From: an uncultured Planctomycetota bacterium | Lineage (GTDB): Bacteria; Planctomycetota; Planctomycetia; Gemmatales; HRBIN36 | Direction of reading: 5' to 3' | Assembly: GCA_937944855.1 (NCBI GenBank) | Contig: CALFAY010000013.1 | Coordinates: 1 to 64,000 of the forward strand | Length of the DNA stretch: 64,000 bases | Shown here: in pieces, positions 9,436 through 20,050 of the stretch | How positions within the stretch are numbered: position 1 is the stretch's first letter | How the letters are laid out: each line of letters starts with the position of its first letter | Made by a program: the position numbers and the translations under genes | The notes under the pieces: model-generated | What the model saw: only the letters and a program-made list of their open reading frames with translations | The model's database searches: none | What the model was told of the DNA's origin: nothing

Positions 9436-10425
9436 TCAAGAAGGCAGCAGGTCGCGGACGGCGTCCCGTTCTTCCTCGAGTTCCCGCAAGGTGATCGCAA
9501 AGCGTTCCTTGCCGAAGGCATCCAACTGCAAGCCCGCGACGACTCGGAAGGTGCCGTCCCCGGTGTTCCGCACCGGATAGCTAAAGACCAAACCGGGCGG
9601 GACGCCGTACTCGCCTTGCGACACCACCCCCGCACTGACCCAGTCATTCAGCGGCGTGGCTGTCAACCAGCTTTTGACGTGATCCAGGGCGGCATGAGCG
9701 GCGGACATGGCGGAACTGAGTTTCCTGGCCTTGATGATGGCGGCCCCGCGGGTCTGCACCAGCGGCACGAAAGTTTGTTCCAGCCAGGCACGGTCGCCGA
9801 TGACCTCCACGGCCGGTTTGCCGTTGATCCGGGCGTTGGTGAAGTCGGGATACTGCGTGTTGCTGTGGTTGCCCCAGATCGTGACGTTGGTGACCGCTTC
9901 GTTGGGCACGCCGGCTTTTTTGGCCAAAGCACTGCGTGCCCGGTTGTGGTCGAGGCGGGTCATGGCTGTCCAGCGTTCGGCGGGGATGTCGCGGCCGTTG
10001 TTGTAGGCCACCAGGCAGTTCGTGTTGCACGGGTTGCCGACGACCAGAATGCGAACGTCGCTGGCGGCCCTGGCTGCCAGAGCCTTTCCCTGGCCGACGA
10101 AAATCTTGCCGTTGATCCCCAGCAATTCCTTGCGTTCCATCCCTTCCTTACGCGGGAACGAGCCGACCAGTAAGGCCCAGCTGACCCCGTCGAAGGCGAC
10201 GTTTGCGTCGTCGGTCAGGACCAGACCGGCGAGCGTCGGAAAGCTGCAATCCTCCAGTTCCATCGCCACGCCTTCCAGGGCCTGCATGGCTTGCGGGATT
10301 TCGAGGAGGTGGAGGATCACCTTGCGATCGGGACCGAAGACCTCCCCCGAGGCCAATTGGGGCAACAGGGCGTAGGCGACTTGTCCAGCGGCACCAGTAA
10401 CGGCGATGCGGATGGGACTGCTCAT
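9436..10425 (-). CDS. mdh: NAD-dependent malate dehydrogenase
   Basis: Interconverts malate and oxaloacetate in the citric acid cycle. The 329-aa protein has the Rossmann motif [10 protein letters not shown], the NAD-selecting acid in HLLEIP, the substrate loop [14 protein letters not shown], the active-site aspartate and arginine region MTRLDHNRA and the catalytic histidine in IWGNHS. The sequence style is that of the cytosolic-type bacterial MDH (close to the family with TRLDHNRA), not the lactate-dehydrogenase-like type. It is divergent from gap, with a 157-bp intergenic region carrying a 9-bp direct repeat. Confidence 0.95.
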   Translation of the reverse strand: MSSPIRIAVTGAAGQVAYALLPQLASGEVFGPDRKVILHLLEIPQAMQALEGVAMELEDCSFPTLAGLVLTDDANVAFDGVSWALLVGSFPRKEGMERKELLGINGKIFVGQGKALAARAASDVRILVVGNPCNTNCLVAYNNGRDIPAERWTAMTRLDHNRARSALAKKAGVPNEAVTNVTIWGNHSNTQYPDFTNARINGKPAVEVIGDRAWLEQTFVPLVQTRGAAIIKARKLSSAMSAAHAALDHVKSWLTATPLNDWVSAGVVSQGEYGVPPGLVFSYPVRNTGDGTFRVVAGLQLDAFGKERFAITLRELEEERDAVRDLLPS

Positions 10426-10441
10426 GGCGTGTGGATCCTAG

Positions 10442-11665
<1,224 letters not shown>

Positions 11666-11695
11666 GGCGCCGCTTGCAGAAGGAGGAAGCGGCCG

Positions 11696-12895
11696 ATGGG
11701 CAAAAGGAGCCTGCGCGATCTGAAAGACCTCGCCAGCAAGCGGGTGTTGATCCGTGTGGATTTCAACGTGCCGCTCAACGAGGACGGCAGCATCAGCAAC
11801 GACCGACGCATTCGCGCTGCCTTGCCGACGATTCGTTACGTTCTCGACGCCGGGGCCATTGCGATCTGTATGAGCCATCTCGGAAGGCCCAAGGGCGATC
11901 CGAAGCAGGACGCGATCTATCGCATGGACCGCGTCGGGCAGCGACTCTCCAAATTGCTGGCAAAGCCGGTGAAAAAGCTTGATCAAGTTGTCGGTCCCGA
12001 TGTCGTTGCCGCCGTGCATGCCGCTCAGCCCGGTGCGGTCATTTTGTTGGAGAATCTGCGCTTCCATCCGGGAGAGCAGAAAGGAGACGAGGCATTTGCG
12101 GCGGAGTTGGCCAAGCTCGGCGATGTCTATGTCAACGATGCCTTCGGCACCTGTCACCGCACCGATGCGTCCATGTACGCCGTGCCCAAGCTCATGACCG
12201 GCAAGCCGCGGGTCGTCGGATTTCTGGTGGCGAAGGAGTTGGAGATTCTGGAGCGGCTGCTGACGTCGCCCGCTCGGCCGTTCGTCGGTGTGCTCGGCGG
12301 GGCCAAGGTGTCCGACAAGATCGGGTTCATCAAGAGATTATTGGAACGCGTGGACCGCGTGCTGATCGGCGGGGCGATGACCTACACGTTCCTGCGGGCA
12401 CTGGGACATAATATCGGCAATTCGCGGGTGGAAGCCGACAAGCTCGACGTCGCCAGGGAGCTTTTGAACCTGGGCCAAGGCAAGATCACGCTGCCGATGG
12501 ACCATTTGATCGCGGATCGTCTAGACGCTTCCGCCACAACTCGCGTCGTCGAGGGACCGATTCCCGATGGGTGGATCGGCGTGGACATCGGACCGAAGAC
12601 CATCGAGCAGTACGCTGCCGCGGTCGGTCAGGCGGGCATGGTGGTCTGGAACGGGCCGATGGGCAAATTCGAGGACGAGCCGTTCAGCAGAGGGACCCGG
12701 GCGATGGCCGAGGCGATGGCCCGTTCGTCCGCCGTGACCGTCGTCGGAGGCGGAGAGACGGCAGAGGCGGTGGAAGCCTTTGGCCTCGACGAGAAAATGA
12801 CCCATGTTTCCACCGGCGGCGGGGCTTTTCTGGAATATGTCGAAGGCACGCCGTTCAAGGCGTTAAGCATACTTGATGAGGCCAGCGAGCGGTAA
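11696..12895 (+). CDS. pgk: Phosphoglycerate kinase
   Basis: Transfers phosphate from 1,3-bisphosphoglycerate to ADP. The 399-aa protein has the N-terminal VLIRVDFNVPL, the substrate-binding SHLGRPKG and DAFGTCHR segments, and the C-terminal nucleotide loop GGGETAE followed by STGGGAFLEY. The usual GGGDT is GGGET here, a conservative change. AGAAGGAGG precedes the start. It lies 30 bp after gap and is probably co-transcribed. Confidence 0.96.
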   Translation: MGKRSLRDLKDLASKRVLIRVDFNVPLNEDGSISNDRRIRAALPTIRYVLDAGAIAICMSHLGRPKGDPKQDAIYRMDRVGQRLSKLLAKPVKKLDQVVGPDVVAAVHAAQPGAVILLENLRFHPGEQKGDEAFAAELAKLGDVYVNDAFGTCHRTDASMYAVPKLMTGKPRVVGFLVAKELEILERLLTSPARPFVGVLGGAKVSDKIGFIKRLLERVDRVLIGGAMTYTFLRALGHNIGNSRVEADKLDVARELLNLGQGKITLPMDHLIADRLDASATTRVVEGPIPDGWIGVDIGPKTIEQYAAAVGQAGMVVWNGPMGKFEDEPFSRGTRAMAEAMARSSAVTVVGGGETAEAVEAFGLDEKMTHVSTGGGAFLEYVEGTPFKALSILDEASER

Positions 12896-12942
12896 GAGTA
12901 AGCGTCCCGGGCGCTGGTGAGCGAGAACAAGGAGCGGTTCGC

Positions 12943-13848
12943 ATGGCGGAGCCTGTTGCCCTTGCCACCTGGGTATTCGGCAGGACAGCCGTGACCGTGG
13001 CCGATGAAATGCTGCGAAAGGGTGAATCGGCTCTGGACGCGGCCTTGGCCGGAGCGCAGGCGGTCGAAGACGATCCGAACGTCAATTCCGTCGGGTATGC
13101 TGGTTTGCCCAACAGCATCGGTACGGTGTCGCTGGATGCCTGCGTCATGGACGGGCAGACGCTCAACTGCGGTGCAGTGGCGGGGGTCGAGAACATCCGC
13201 CACGTTGCAGCCTTGGCCCGACGGGTCATGGAGAAGACGCCGCACATTCTGCTCGTCGGCGAAGGAGCGAAGCTCTTCGCCCTCCAACAGGGCTTTCCGC
13301 TGGAAAACTTGCTGACTCCCAAGAGCCTGGAGCAGTGGGAAAAGAGCAAACCGGGGCGTGCCCGGCGGGAGAACGTGCAGCCGGCACCTCCCGAAGACGA
13401 CTATTTCAGTCACGACACCGTTACGGTGCTTTGCTTGGACAGGAAAGGAAACCTTGGCGGCGTCTGCACGACGTCGGGCCTGGCTCACAAGCTGCCGGGT
13501 CGAGTCGGCGATTCGCCCCTCATCGGCCACGGCCTGTATGTGGACAATTCGGCAGGCGCGGCCGGCGGAACCGGCGTCGGTGAGGAGATCATCCGCATCG
13601 GCGGCAGTCTGACCATCGTGGAGGCGATGCGGGCCGGCCGGTCGCCGCAGGAAGCCTGCGAAATAGCGGTCCGCAAGGTCAACGCCACGGCGGCGCGGCG
13701 GGGCGTGCATCCTACCCGGGTCGCTTTCATCGCACTTAACGGGCAGGGTCAGGTCGGGGCCGCTTGCACAGCCCGAACGGACTTCAAATACGCCGTCGCC
13801 CGAAACGGTACCATCGAAGTCCTGCAAGGCAAAGAAATCGCTCCTTAA
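12943..13848 (+). CDS. N4-(beta-N-acetylglucosaminyl)-L-asparaginase / isoaspartyl peptidase-type Ntn hydrolase
   Basis: A self-cleaving Ntn hydrolase of the asparaginase-2 family. The predicted autoprocessing site is the HDT-V motif with Thr159 as the new N-terminal nucleophile; the downstream GDSPLIGHGLYVDN and AAGGTGVGEEI segments form the substrate pocket of glycosylasparaginases. The 301-aa length fits. No signal peptide is visible, so glycan-linked asparagine would have to be processed in the cytoplasm or the protein acts on isoaspartyl or similar amides. It follows pgk after 47 bp on the same strand, and may be read through from that promoter. It converges with the ceramidase-dehydrogenase gene six bases later. 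Confidence 0.88.
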   Translation: MAEPVALATWVFGRTAVTVADEMLRKGESALDAALAGAQAVEDDPNVNSVGYAGLPNSIGTVSLDACVMDGQTLNCGAVAGVENIRHVAALARRVMEKTPHILLVGEGAKLFALQQGFPLENLLTPKSLEQWEKSKPGRARRENVQPAPPEDDYFSHDTVTVLCLDRKGNLGGVCTTSGLAHKLPGRVGDSPLIGHGLYVDNSAGAAGGTGVGEEIIRIGGSLTIVEAMRAGRSPQEACEIAVRKVNATAARRGVHPTRVAFIALNGQGQVGAACTARTDFKYAVARNGTIEVLQGKEIAP

Positions 13849-13854
13849 GGCCGA

Positions 13855-16800
13855 TCACGAGCCGAACAGCTGTTCCACCCGTCGCTTCAGCATATCGTCT
13901 TGGATCTGTTTCAGCTTGCGGATCTGCTCGTTGCTCAGCCAGGTCTTCTCGGCTTTGCCCTTTTCCAAATAGTCGAGCAGGACCTTGATGCGGTCTGGCG
14001 AGCGCAGCAGGGCATCCAGAGCAAGACGGCGATTGTCCTGGGGCAGATGACCGAGGGCCTGGGCGAGCGGCTCGGCGACTTCGGGCGACTGCATGTCGGC
14101 AAGGCCGCTGACCGCTCCACTTTGCAGTTCCTCATGGATGCCTTTTTGCAGATACTTGAGCAACTGTTTGCCGCGGCGATCCCACGTCTCCATCGCAATC
14201 ATCCGCAGCGCGTCGTAGCGGGTGCCGGTCGGAATCTTCTCGTCGTCGGCCATCGCTGATGCCTGGTCCAAGGCCCGTTGCCATCGTGCGGTTAGATCCT
14301 CACGGTTTTGCAGCAGTTCGCCGATCCTGTCCTTGGGCCACAGGCCTTCGAGACTGATCCCGTGGACGATGCCGCCGCCGAGCACGACCGCCTGCCAGTC
14401 GCGGAGCCGGGCGTCTTTTTCCGGTAACGCCACTTCAAAGAGCCGAATCAAGACGCGGTCATCGTTCTTCCTCCCAGCCTGGACCGCGACGCGCCAGATC
14501 CACGGGATGCGGCGATATTCTTCCTTGGCGTCCTCTCCGAGATCAGCCGTCATGGCGGCAATGATTTCAGCGGCCCGGTTCCAGTGCCGGGCGGCCAGGC
14601 CCTGTCGTGTGGCGGAGGGAAGGGAATCGTTGAGCAATTGAGCGGCGATGGTTTTCGGATCGGCATCGCTACCGTGATTCGCATTTTGATCGGTCGCCTG
14701 CTTGGCGGGCGCGGGAACAGCGCTGACGAGGTAGGCCAGGAGGTCCGACATCGCCTGCGGCGACAGTTCCTTTTCAAAGCCTTCCGGCATCAGGGACCGA
14801 CCCGTGCCCTGCATTTGTTCGATTTCCGAACGAAGAACAGATTCCTCCCGACCTTCCTGGCCGCGCAGCGTCAAGGTAGTGGCATTTTCGCCTGCTAACA
14901 GACCGGACACGATACGGCCGTCTCGCAGAAGCACGCGATAGATCGTGTACCGGCTGTCCACGTTGCGATTGGGATCGAGAATCTCCTGAAGCAGATACTC
15001 CGGCGGTTTGGAGGCGACGGCGAACAGATCAGGTCCGACACCATGACCGACGTTCTCCAGACGATGGCAACCGGCGCAGTGTCTGGCGAACAAATCCTTG
15101 CCGGTTGGGGAATTCCCTCGCTGCAACAAAGCCAAGCGATATTCGCTGAGTACCCGGGCGCGATCCGCCGAAGTGGGGCCGCTGAAAAGTCGAGTAGCGG
15201 TCGAACGCACTTCGGCCTCGGGATGATCGAGCAAGACTTGACGGCGCGTGGCGTCGAGATCGTTGACCGGAACCTTGCCCGAAGCCAAAGCGGACGTCAA
15301 CTTCTCCGTCCATTTCGGCCGGCTGAGAAGCAGATCGAGAATCGGTCCGTTGACTGCCGGCGTTCGGCTGGACCAGTCGGCGAGGACGATGTCGGCCACA
15401 CGGTCATCGGCGATGCGGCTCAGAACCCGCAAGGCCGTCTGCTGAAGACTCGGCGACTGATCAGGGCCAAGTAAGCCTGCGAGCAGTTCCAGATCCTTTT
15501 GCCGATCAACTTCGCTGCAGCCCACAAATCGCAGGAACCTTAAGCGTTCTTGCTCAGCGATTGACGTATCAGCAGCACGAGCGCGGGCCTGATCCACCAT
15601 CGCGCAAATGAGTCGGTGAAGCTCATCGCCCTGTTTCCACGGCTGTTTGTGGGGCTGGGAAGCCGTCGTTTCCAGAGTTCCCGCCAGAATCTCCCATTGC
15701 CATGAAGCAAAATCCGCTGGTCCGCCCACGGGACGGAGCGATTCTGCCAGGAGCAAATGGACTACGCTCTCGGACTGTGTTCGCAGTACCGTCGCCGTCG
15801 TACCGATGAGAACGGTGCGGAGGGCCGACACCTGAGCATCGGCTCGGAGCCTGTGGACAAGGGCCTTCAAAACGGCCGCGCAGTTTTCACGATGCAGACT
15901 GCTCAGCCAGGCGTCGGCAAAGATGTCGTCGTGCGGCTGGCAGATCAACTTCACCAGATCTTCAGCCGCCGTGGACCCGGGAACCTCTCCCAAAGTGCAG
16001 GCCAGTTGAAGACGAACTTTCGGATCGGGATCGGAAATCCGCTGGGTCAGTGTCTGGAGTTCGTTGGCTGAACGCAGGTAAGCGGGGGCCAGGCGAACCG
16101 CATGGCGACGTACCTCGGGATGCGGATCGCTCAGGGCATGACGAATGTCCGCGGGATCCAGAAGCCGGCACTGGTCCAGAGCACACAAGGCCGCTACGCG
16201 GCTTTCCGGTCTGCGACTTTCTCGGACCAGCCGGGCCAGGACGGGCTGCACGGGGCGAACGGATTCGGACGGAAGCAGCGTCAGCCGATGCGCGGCCATG
16301 TCCCGCTGCCAGCCGTTAGGCGCGTCAAGAGCGTGGGCCAGTTCGGTCGCCGACAACCGGTCCAATTTCGGCACAGGCCGTGGCTTACCGTCCCGGGGCA
16401 CGATTCGGTAGAGGCGTCCGAACGTGCTCCCGGCTCGTGCGTCGAGGTGCGCGAGATCGGCGGGTGGAATCCAGCGAGGATGTTCGATGAGGAAACGATA
16501 CATGTCCACGACCCACAAAGCCCCATCGGGTCCGGTTCGCACCTGCACGGGACGGAACCAGGGATCCGTGGAGGCGAGAAACTCGGTCTGGCTTTCCTCT
16601 TCCGCTCGGCGACTGCTGAACGTGCTGTCCCGGGGACTGAGAACCTCTCGATGGACCAGATGATTGACCGGCTCGCAGACGAAGGCATTGCCCTGATACC
16701 GCGGACCCAGGAGGTCATCGCGGTAGATGCCCAGGCCACAGGCAGCCGTGACGGTCCTGGCCGGTCCGGACAAGGCAAACAACTGCTGCTGCGAGATCGC

Positions 16801-18969
16801 CGGGAAGAGCCGATACGACCTCTCGTACCCCGGTACATAGACCCGATGCGAGCGGGTTTTCACATGCGGATTGCGACGCAGATAATGATCGTCGAGAGGG
16901 TAGTGGACAAGAAGCGTGCTGTTGTCGCAGCCGAACCAGTGGCCCCAGTCGTCGCGAACCCGGCCCTGCTGGGTGCGGCCGCTGGCTGGCTCCAATTCGC
17001 CGGGCTCGGGCCGGATGCGGAAGTCGCGGTCGCCCAGAGCCACCGTCCGACGGTGCATGCCGTCCAGCGAGGTGCCGTTGATCGTTCCGCCGTACATGCC
17101 GCACGAGCCGTAGATCCAGCCGTCCAGACCGTATTCCAGGCTATTGACCCGGGCCTGATAGTTCTCCGTGCCGAAGCCGCTGTAGAGTTTCAAACGCACG
17201 TCGGCCTGTCCGTCTCCGTCAGGATCAGCGAGGTAGAGGATGTCCGGAGCGGCACAGACCAGCACGCCCTCACGATAAGCCAGGACGCCGGTGGGGAATG
17301 GGATGTCTTCGGCGAAGACTTTCGCCCGGTCGTAGCGGCCGTCGCCATCGTCGTCGAAGAGGACCCGGACTCTTCCGCCGGGGCGAAAGGCGCCGTCGAG
17401 GCCTTCGGGGTAGTCGGTCATCTCGGCGACATAGAGCCGACCGTCCGGTCCCCAGTCGATGGCCACAGGGCTGTGTACGAACGGCTCGGCGGCGGCTAAT
17501 TCGACGCGAAGATCGGGGTGCGTGGTCAGCGTCCGTGCGGATTGCTGCGGTGCCAGCGGGCGTGTGCCTTGGGTCTTGTTACCGTCGAATCGGGGCAGAA
17601 ACTCAGGTCCAGCCGCCTCCTTGACGGCATCAATGATGGGCTGCTCCAATCCGGATTTAAGACGGCTCGGCAGACCGTAATAGATCATCGCTCCACCGCC
17701 TTCGTAGCCGCCTTCCTTCAGAATGCGTTCGGAAGGAATGTAACACGGGCAATCGTTGCTGTAGGCGTTGATCCATAGCCGGGTGCCGTCCAACTCCTTT
17801 TTCAATCGCAGGGCATAATCCACAACCACTTCACCGGGAAGAAACACGCAGGCCAGCTGGTCGCCGAAGGCCCACAACTGGACCGAGTAGGGAATCGCTT
17901 TGGGCAACGCTTCGCCGCGACTCAGCTTTTCGAGTTGATAGCGGGCATGGTATCCGGTGTGGTCCTGGCGTTTGGCCCGTTCTTCGAGTTCTGCCTTGGT
18001 CGGCGGATCGGCGAGCGGCAGTTCGAAGACTTTGCGAGCGACCCGCAGCTTGCCGGACAGCGGCGTGAGAAATCCCCCCAGCAAGCGTTTGACCTCGTCG
18101 GCGATTTCGCGTCCCTGCCGGGCGGCGATCTCGACTTTGTCGCCGGTGACGCCGGAGTTCGGATTGGCATCCGCACCGCAGCCGATGGAAACCATCGCAA
18201 TCACACCAGGATGGTCGTCTTCGATGGCCTGCTGAGCGTAGCCGGCCCAGTCGCCGGAAATCTTGTTGTTTGACAGGGTCACGCAGTGGCAAGCGTAATT
18301 GACCCAGATACCGCGCAGGGCATTGTCATCGGGAGAGCGAACCACGAGGATGGGCAAATCGTGATCGACAGGTCCGCCCTGGATACGACGATTGGCGGCG
18401 AAGCCGACCTTGCCAATGCCCCACAACAGCTTCGCTGGGCGGCGAGCCGCCAGAGCGGTTAATGCCGCTTGTTCCATCTTGTCGAGCAGTTCTGCGGAAT
18501 AGCGGTCGATGCGTTCCTGTTGATCCGGTGGAATCGGCATGCCGAAAAGCGTCGGCACCGTGCCCTTGAGCACCGGAGCGGTGTGGGCATGCGTCGCCGT
18601 CACCGCGAGCCGATCCCGTTGGATTCCGGCCTTCCCGGCCAAACGCCGGGCCAATTCCTCGGTCATCCAAAGCGGCACGAAAAGGTTGTCCACAGCGAAC
18701 ACGACGCAGGGTCCGTCCTCGTCGGTGCCGATAGCGAGTGCCTTGACCCAGATCCTCTGCGTGACCCCTTCGGATTCGGTACGGCGAAAGCCGAAGCCGC
18801 TGAGCCGCACTGGGTAGCTGGGCGTCGCATCCACGCGGGCAAGGCCGACTGGATACAGAGTTGCCTGATTGGTTGCATTTCTCGGCGAAGCCGACTGGGC
18901 CGATCCCGGCACGGTCCAAACTGAGGCGAAGATCAAAGTCGTCAGTGCCAACCAGGGTCGCTGAATCAC
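13855..18969 (-). CDS. Ceramidase-like / PVC-type membrane-bound dehydrogenase / HEAT / cytochrome c fusion protein
   Basis: The start is set at GTG 18969: AAGGAG lies at 18977-18982 with a seven-base spacer and a signal peptide starts at once (VIQRPWLALTTLIFASVW). The 1704-aa protein has, in order: a neutral-ceramidase-like domain (about 35-440) with zinc-type His127/His129 (THAHTAP) and His228; a planctomycete membrane-bound-dehydrogenase beta-propeller (about 480-900); HEAT-like repeats (about 930-1260); a c-type haem domain with C1298-A-G-C1301-H1302; and a further HEAT-like tail (about 1430-1704). In the ceramidase domain the GDVSPN segment that carries the nucleophile serine in true ceramidases reads GADANPN (265-271), so amide hydrolysis may be lost or altered. 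Probably periplasmic, donating electrons through the haem; substrate unknown. Divergent from a PIG-L deacetylase. Confidence 0.85.
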   Translation of the reverse strand: MIQRPWLALTTLIFASVWTVPGSAQSASPRNATNQATLYPVGLARVDATPSYPVRLSGFGFRRTESEGVTQRIWVKALAIGTDEDGPCVVFAVDNLFVPLWMTEELARRLAGKAGIQRDRLAVTATHAHTAPVLKGTVPTLFGMPIPPDQQERIDRYSAELLDKMEQAALTALAARRPAKLLWGIGKVGFAANRRIQGGPVDHDLPILVVRSPDDNALRGIWVNYACHCVTLSNNKISGDWAGYAQQAIEDDHPGVIAMVSIGCGADANPNSGVTGDKVEIAARQGREIADEVKRLLGGFLTPLSGKLRVARKVFELPLADPPTKAELEERAKRQDHTGYHARYQLEKLSRGEALPKAIPYSVQLWAFGDQLACVFLPGEVVVDYALRLKKELDGTRLWINAYSNDCPCYIPSERILKEGGYEGGGAMIYYGLPSRLKSGLEQPIIDAVKEAAGPEFLPRFDGNKTQGTRPLAPQQSARTLTTHPDLRVELAAAEPFVHSPVAIDWGPDGRLYVAEMTDYPEGLDGAFRPGGRVRVLFDDDGDGRYDRAKVFAEDIPFPTGVLAYREGVLVCAAPDILYLADPDGDGQADVRLKLYSGFGTENYQARVNSLEYGLDGWIYGSCGMYGGTINGTSLDGMHRRTVALGDRDFRIRPEPGELEPASGRTQQGRVRDDWGHWFGCDNSTLLVHYPLDDHYLRRNPHVKTRSHRVYVPGYERSYRLFPAISQQQLFALSGPARTVTAACGLGIYRDDLLGPRYQGNAFVCEPVNHLVHREVLSPRDSTFSSRRAEEESQTEFLASTDPWFRPVQVRTGPDGALWVVDMYRFLIEHPRWIPPADLAHLDARAGSTFGRLYRIVPRDGKPRPVPKLDRLSATELAHALDAPNGWQRDMAAHRLTLLPSESVRPVQPVLARLVRESRRPESRVAALCALDQCRLLDPADIRHALSDPHPEVRRHAVRLAPAYLRSANELQTLTQRISDPDPKVRLQLACTLGEVPGSTAAEDLVKLICQPHDDIFADAWLSSLHRENCAAVLKALVHRLRADAQVSALRTVLIGTTATVLRTQSESVVHLLLAESLRPVGGPADFASWQWEILAGTLETTASQPHKQPWKQGDELHRLICAMVDQARARAADTSIAEQERLRFLRFVGCSEVDRQKDLELLAGLLGPDQSPSLQQTALRVLSRIADDRVADIVLADWSSRTPAVNGPILDLLLSRPKWTEKLTSALASGKVPVNDLDATRRQVLLDHPEAEVRSTATRLFSGPTSADRARVLSEYRLALLQRGNSPTGKDLFARHCAGCHRLENVGHGVGPDLFAVASKPPEYLLQEILDPNRNVDSRYTIYRVLLRDGRIVSGLLAGENATTLTLRGQEGREESVLRSEIEQMQGTGRSLMPEGFEKELSPQAMSDLLAYLVSAVPAPAKQATDQNANHGSDADPKTIAAQLLNDSLPSATRQGLAARHWNRAAEIIAAMTADLGEDAKEEYRRIPWIWRVAVQAGRKNDDRVLIRLFEVALPEKDARLRDWQAVVLGGGIVHGISLEGLWPKDRIGELLQNREDLTARWQRALDQASAMADDEKIPTGTRYDALRMIAMETWDRRGKQLLKYLQKGIHEELQSGAVSGLADMQSPEVAEPLAQALGHLPQDNRRLALDALLRSPDRIKVLLDYLEKGKAEKTWLSNEQIRKLKQIQDDMLKRRVEQLFGS

Positions 18970-19061
18970 GCTGAGACTCCTTGCGAGGGTTGCGGCCATT
19001 GCTCTACAATTCCGCGATCTGTCCAGATCGACGGGAGGAGGCGGGGGAGAAGTCGCGAGCC

Positions 19062-19871
19062 ATGACTGCCGAACCGTTGCGGTTGTTGATTGTTGGAGCA
19101 CACCCGGACGATGCCGAGTTTTACTCCGGAGGCTTGGCTGCACTGTACCGCCAAGCCGGTCATCTGGTCAAGATGGTGAGCTTTACCAACGGCGATGCTG
19201 GGCATTTCCGCCTGCGAGGACCGGAATTGGCTGCGCGTCGAAAAGCTGAAGCCGAGGCGGCCGCCGCCGTCATCGGGGCTACCTCCGAGATTCACGACCT
19301 GCCGGATGGTCAGCTCCAACCGACTTTGGAAAACCGCTGGAGAATGATCCGGCTCCTTCGGGAGTTTCGCCCGGACCTGGTGCTGACGCATCGGCCCTGG
19401 GATTATCATCCTGACCATCGGGCGGTCAGCCAATTAGTGCAGGACGCCGCGTACATGGTCACAGTCCCGGCCCTGGTGGCAGACGTGCCCCATCTGCCCC
19501 GCGATCCGGTCATCGCCTACCTGCCCGACGACTTCCGCAAGCCCTGCCCGTTTGAACCATCCGTTTTCGTGGCCGTGGACGAAGTGGTGCATCAGATCGT
19601 GGACATGCTGCATTGCCATGCGTCGCAGTTCTACGAATGGCTTCCGTTCAATCGGGGCATCCTCGACCAGGTGCCTGCCGAAGAGGAAGAACGCAAGGCG
19701 TGGCTGGCCCGACAGGTGCTGGACCGACTCGAGCGCCGAGCCGACCGCTATCGGGACCGTATCGGGCCGCGTGTCCGGTATCTGGAGATGTTCGAGGCCT
19801 GCGAATACGGCGCACCGCTGGATGATGTCGCCAAGGCCCGGCTGTTTCCTCCCTTCGCGGCCCTATCGTGA
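19062..19871 (+). CDS. PIG-L / LmbE family N-acetyl sugar deacetylase
   Basis: A 269-aa zinc hydrolase of the GlcNAc-PI/mycothiol/bacillithiol deacetylase family. The metal motif GAHPDDAEF is at the N-terminus and the second motif HPDHRAVSQLVQDA near residue 120. The best start is ATG 19062, preceded by GGAGG and GGGGGAGA. The closest named relatives include BshB1, which makes GlcNAc-malate deacetylate in bacillithiol synthesis, but no bshA or bshC is nearby so the substrate is open. The divergent neighbour has a ceramidase-like domain, also an amidase fold; whether they share a pathway is inference. Confidence 0.9.
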   Translation: MTAEPLRLLIVGAHPDDAEFYSGGLAALYRQAGHLVKMVSFTNGDAGHFRLRGPELAARRKAEAEAAAAVIGATSEIHDLPDGQLQPTLENRWRMIRLLREFRPDLVLTHRPWDYHPDHRAVSQLVQDAAYMVTVPALVADVPHLPRDPVIAYLPDDFRKPCPFEPSVFVAVDEVVHQIVDMLHCHASQFYEWLPFNRGILDQVPAEEEERKAWLARQVLDRLERRADRYRDRIGPRVRYLEMFEACEYGAPLDDVAKARLFPPFAALS

Positions 19872-19970
19872 GCTGGCCGATCTGCACCCGACCCAGGCGG
19901 GTTGTATCGAAGGAGCCGTTTGGCGGGAAACTGCGGGTCCGACGAACGTGGCGGGATCGGGCAAGTTTCC

Positions 19971-19999
19971 TTGACAGAGCAAGCCGCTGTAGGGGTTAA
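19971..19999 (+). promoter_or_regulatory. Possible promoter of the four-helix membrane protein gene
   Basis: An exact TTGACA (19971-19976) is followed 18 bp later by GTTAAT. The start codon is at 20051. The -10 is weak, so this is tentative. Confidence 0.35.
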
Positions 20000-20050
20000 T
20001 GGAAGGAACGATTGCCAAGCGAACAACGCCAGCATCCGAGGCCAGCGACG

